A DNA stretch of 6,707 nucleotides, from NCBI GenBank assembly GCA_000436115.1, contig FR894510.1:225-6931 (forward strand). The letters are read 5' to 3'. The notes under the pieces are model-generated. The model saw nothing but the letters and a program-made list of their open reading frames with translations. It had not been told where the DNA came from and did no database searches. How positions within the stretch are numbered: position 1 is the first letter of the stretch; each line of letters begins with the position of its first letter. Position numbers and translations under genes: made by a program. The stretch comes from Firmicutes bacterium CAG:534. Its GTDB lineage: Bacteria > Bacillota > Clostridia > Lachnospirales > Lachnospiraceae. Shown here piece after piece: positions 5,020 to 6,707 of the stretch.

Positions 5020-6312
5020 ATGAAAGTGAGCAGATTGTTTTTTGTATATATGGTGCTTATCATTATGATTTGCGGCTGTGCTAAGACTGATGGAGAATTG
5101 TCAGAAAATGGACAAAAAGACAATTCATCAAAGAACAGTGTATCTATAGAGAACCGGGTATCGGAAATAGAAGATGATACATCAATAATAACGGCAACGA
5201 CAGGAGAAACAGTACAAGAAAACGCAAAAGAATCAGAAAAGGAACCGGAGCTTTCAGATGAGTACAAGATTGTCATGGTAGGAGATGTACTTTTGCATAC
5301 ACCGGTGGAGGAAAGCTGCAGACAGGCGGATGGAGGCTATGATTATGACAGCCTGTTTGCCAATACAAAGGATGAAATCTCATCGGCAGATCTGGCGCTT
5401 GTCAATCAGGAGGTCATTATAGGAGGTTCAGAGCTTGGGATTTCCGGATATCCGTGCTTTAATGCAGATTTTAATCTCTGTGATTCACTGGTGGATGCCG
5501 GTTTTGATGTAATCTGTCATGCTACCAACCATGCTCTGGATAAGGGATCGGCAGGATTGCTAAATTGTGCAAAGCATTGGAAAGAACAATATCCGCAGAT
5601 CACGGTTTTGGGGATACATGATAGTGCTGATACATCCACAGCCTGTGGTGCTGATCCGGAAATTTTAGAGCTTGGAGATTTCAAGGTCGCTGTTTTGAAT
5701 TATACATATGGAACTAATGGCATTTCGCTTCCGGAGGATATGCCGTATGCGGTAGATCTGTTGGATGAGGAGCAGGTGGCTGCGGATATTTGCAAGGCAG
5801 AGGAACTGGCTGATTTTACGATTGTCTGCCCACACTGGGGAACAGAATATCGGCTTACACCGGATGCTTCACAGGAAAAGTGGGTACGGATATTCTGGGA
5901 AAATGGTGCGGATCTGGTTCTTGGTACGCATCCACATGTTATTGAGCCGATAGAGTGGGTGACGGATCCGGAGAATGGTCATGAAATGTTAGTTTATTAT
6001 TCGCTCGGCAATTTTGTAAACTGGACATCAGGCACGGGAGAAGGTGTTGCAAATCGCATGGTGGGTGGTATGGCAGAGGTGACAGTTGGAAGAGACGGTT
6101 CCGGTGAAGTGAAGATCAAGGATTATGGTGTACAACCATTGATAAGTCATGTGACATCCGGTCCGGGAGGCGTGACAACCTATTTTCTGGAGGATTATTC
6201 AGAAAAGCTGGGAAAAGAAAATGAGATTGTTTCTCAGGATGCGGATTTTTCTTTGCAGTATTGTATTGATTTGTGTGATTCGGTGTGGGGAGAGGTTTGG
6301 AAGGTAGATTAA
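5020..6312 (+). CDS. CapA-family (PGA_cap) lipoprotein, metallophosphatase-like
   Basis: CapA-type proteins share a calcineurin-like metallophosphatase fold. They are linked to poly-gamma-glutamate capsule synthesis or anchoring, but most clostridial stand-alone members are uncharacterised. From ATG 5020 the 430-residue product begins with a lipoprotein signal (MKVSRLFFVYMVLIIMICGC), with lipidated Cys20 predicted. A Ser/Glu-rich linker (about 21-79) follows, then the catalytic domain: GDVLLH (88-93), NQE (129-131), NH.LD (170-174), PHWG (271-274), GTHPHV (302-307) and SLGNF (328-332). All expected metal-site motifs are present, so an active exported hydrolase is plausible. The frame also extends upstream to ATG 4942 or 4954, and GAAGGG (4936-4941) would suit 4954. 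I prefer 5020 because the signal peptide starts there, although its own RBS is weak. No CapB/CapC neighbours are visible, so a capsule role is unsupported here. Confidence 0.9.
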   Translation: MKVSRLFFVYMVLIIMICGCAKTDGELSENGQKDNSSKNSVSIENRVSEIEDDTSIITATTGETVQENAKESEKEPELSDEYKIVMVGDVLLHTPVEESCRQADGGYDYDSLFANTKDEISSADLALVNQEVIIGGSELGISGYPCFNADFNLCDSLVDAGFDVICHATNHALDKGSAGLLNCAKHWKEQYPQITVLGIHDSADTSTACGADPEILELGDFKVAVLNYTYGTNGISLPEDMPYAVDLLDEEQVAADICKAEELADFTIVCPHWGTEYRLTPDASQEKWVRIFWENGADLVLGTHPHVIEPIEWVTDPENGHEMLVYYSLGNFVNWTSGTGEGVANRMVGGMAEVTVGRDGSGEVKIKDYGVQPLISHVTSGPGGVTTYFLEDYSEKLGKENEIVSQDADFSLQYCIDLCDSVWGEVWKVD

Positions 6313-6359
6313 AAGAAAAACTGAAAATGTAAATGTGATATGAAGGTAGAATAGAAAAC

Positions 6360-6707
6360 ATGAAAAACGGTAGACTTTTATACTTAGGGGAGAGGTAGCG
6401 CTTCTACTTGCAATTATGATAAATAGCATAGGAGTTTTACTCATGCTCCAATCCGGTTCGGGAATATCTGCAATATCAAGCGTGCCTTATACGTTTAGTG
6501 AGGTGTTTCCTAAGCTGACGCTTGGAACATGGATCTATATATTTCAGGGACTTTTGGTAATCACACTTATGGTTCTTAAGAAAAGATTTGTTCCATCCTA
6601 TCTGTTCAGCTTTGTTGTAGGGTTTATGTTTGGTAAATTGATGGATGTCAATGAATTGTGGATAACAAAATTACCAATGTCAATCGGGCATGCGGACATT
6701 TTTTTAG
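6360..6707 (+). pseudogene. YczE/YyaS/YitT-like membrane protein, frameshifted and 3' partial
   Basis: ATG 6360 opens MKNGRLLYLGER and meets TAG at 6396-6398. The overlapping frame from about 6389 is open to the window end and reads VALLLAIMINSIGVLLMLQS, GSGISAISSVPYTFSEVFP, a helix IYIFQGLLVITLMVL, then KKRFVPSYLFSFVVGFMFG and KLMDVNELW. The glycine-rich ISAISSVPY segment after helix 1 and the G..FGK.MD pattern fit the YczE/YitT-like (COG2364, DUF6198-type) integral membrane proteins of unknown function. One extra G in the G4 run (6387-6390) joins the two frames as YLGGEVALLLA. At least three helices are visible before the sequence ends. The RBS is weak (GAAGG with long spacing). It may follow the CapA-like gene in one transcript, since no terminator separates them. 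Confidence 0.68.

Noticed and set aside
4995..5276. Minus-strand Ser/Phe-rich open frame
   Set aside because: It is antisense to the low-complexity Ser/Glu linker of the CapA-like lipoprotein; such shadows arise from biased codons.
6116..6444. Minus-strand overlapping open frames near the CapA stop codon
   Set aside because: They lack ribosome binding sites, overlap each other and the sense gene, and resemble no family.
1..6707. CRISPR array, tRNA or rRNA gene
   Set aside because: No regularly spaced repeats and no tRNA or rRNA signature were seen on either strand.

Overview
The window looks like a piece of a low-GC Clostridia chromosome, most likely Lachnospiraceae. This rests on AT-rich codon use, strong AAGGAGG-type ribosome binding sites, and family content (MerR/GyrI-type regulator, IS256 remnant, 7TM-GGDEF protein, DUF2798, CapA-like lipoprotein, YczE/YitT-like membrane protein). 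The family calls come from recognising motifs, not from database searches.

Layout. Bases 1-264 hold the 3' end of a MerR-type regulator with a GyrI-like effector domain. Bases 305-566 are a minus-strand remnant of an IS256-family transposase with an internal deletion, and 567-839 carries nothing I can name. Bases 840-1922 (minus) encode an intact seven-helix membrane diguanylate cyclase with its own promoter (1968-1996) and a strong RBS. Bases 1923-2829 have no intact gene. They hold hairpin-forming inverted repeats, a decayed LOG-family gene (about 2279-2444), and a compact element at 2504-2715 in which two putative promoters face each other across a symmetrical terminator. Bases 2830-3012 are a truncated XRE-type regulator with an excellent RBS.

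Bases 3051-4170 form a damaged block: a promoter, direct repeats and a leader hairpin that buries the Shine-Dalgarno sequence, then a DUF2798 membrane protein gene split by a frameshift, a TetR regulator with nonsense and frameshift lesions, and a fragment of an MFS exporter fused to it. Bases 4182-4897 encode an ABC-type AAA ATPase (COG3910-like) with one frameshift. The next gene, after a short gap, encodes an intact CapA-like lipoprotein ending at 6312. Bases 6360-6707 hold the start of a YczE/YitT-like membrane protein, also frameshifted and cut by the window end.

The main theme is gene decay. The GGDEF and CapA genes are intact, while nearly everything between and beside them is truncated, deleted or frameshifted. 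Many of the frameshifts lie in homopolymer runs and are repaired by adding or removing one base. Some may therefore be assembly errors, but the TetR nonsense codon, the MFS truncation and the IS256 and LOG internal deletions point to real decay. The most interesting signals are non-coding: the SD-sequestering hairpin at 3120-3174 and the convergent small-RNA-like element at 2504-2715.
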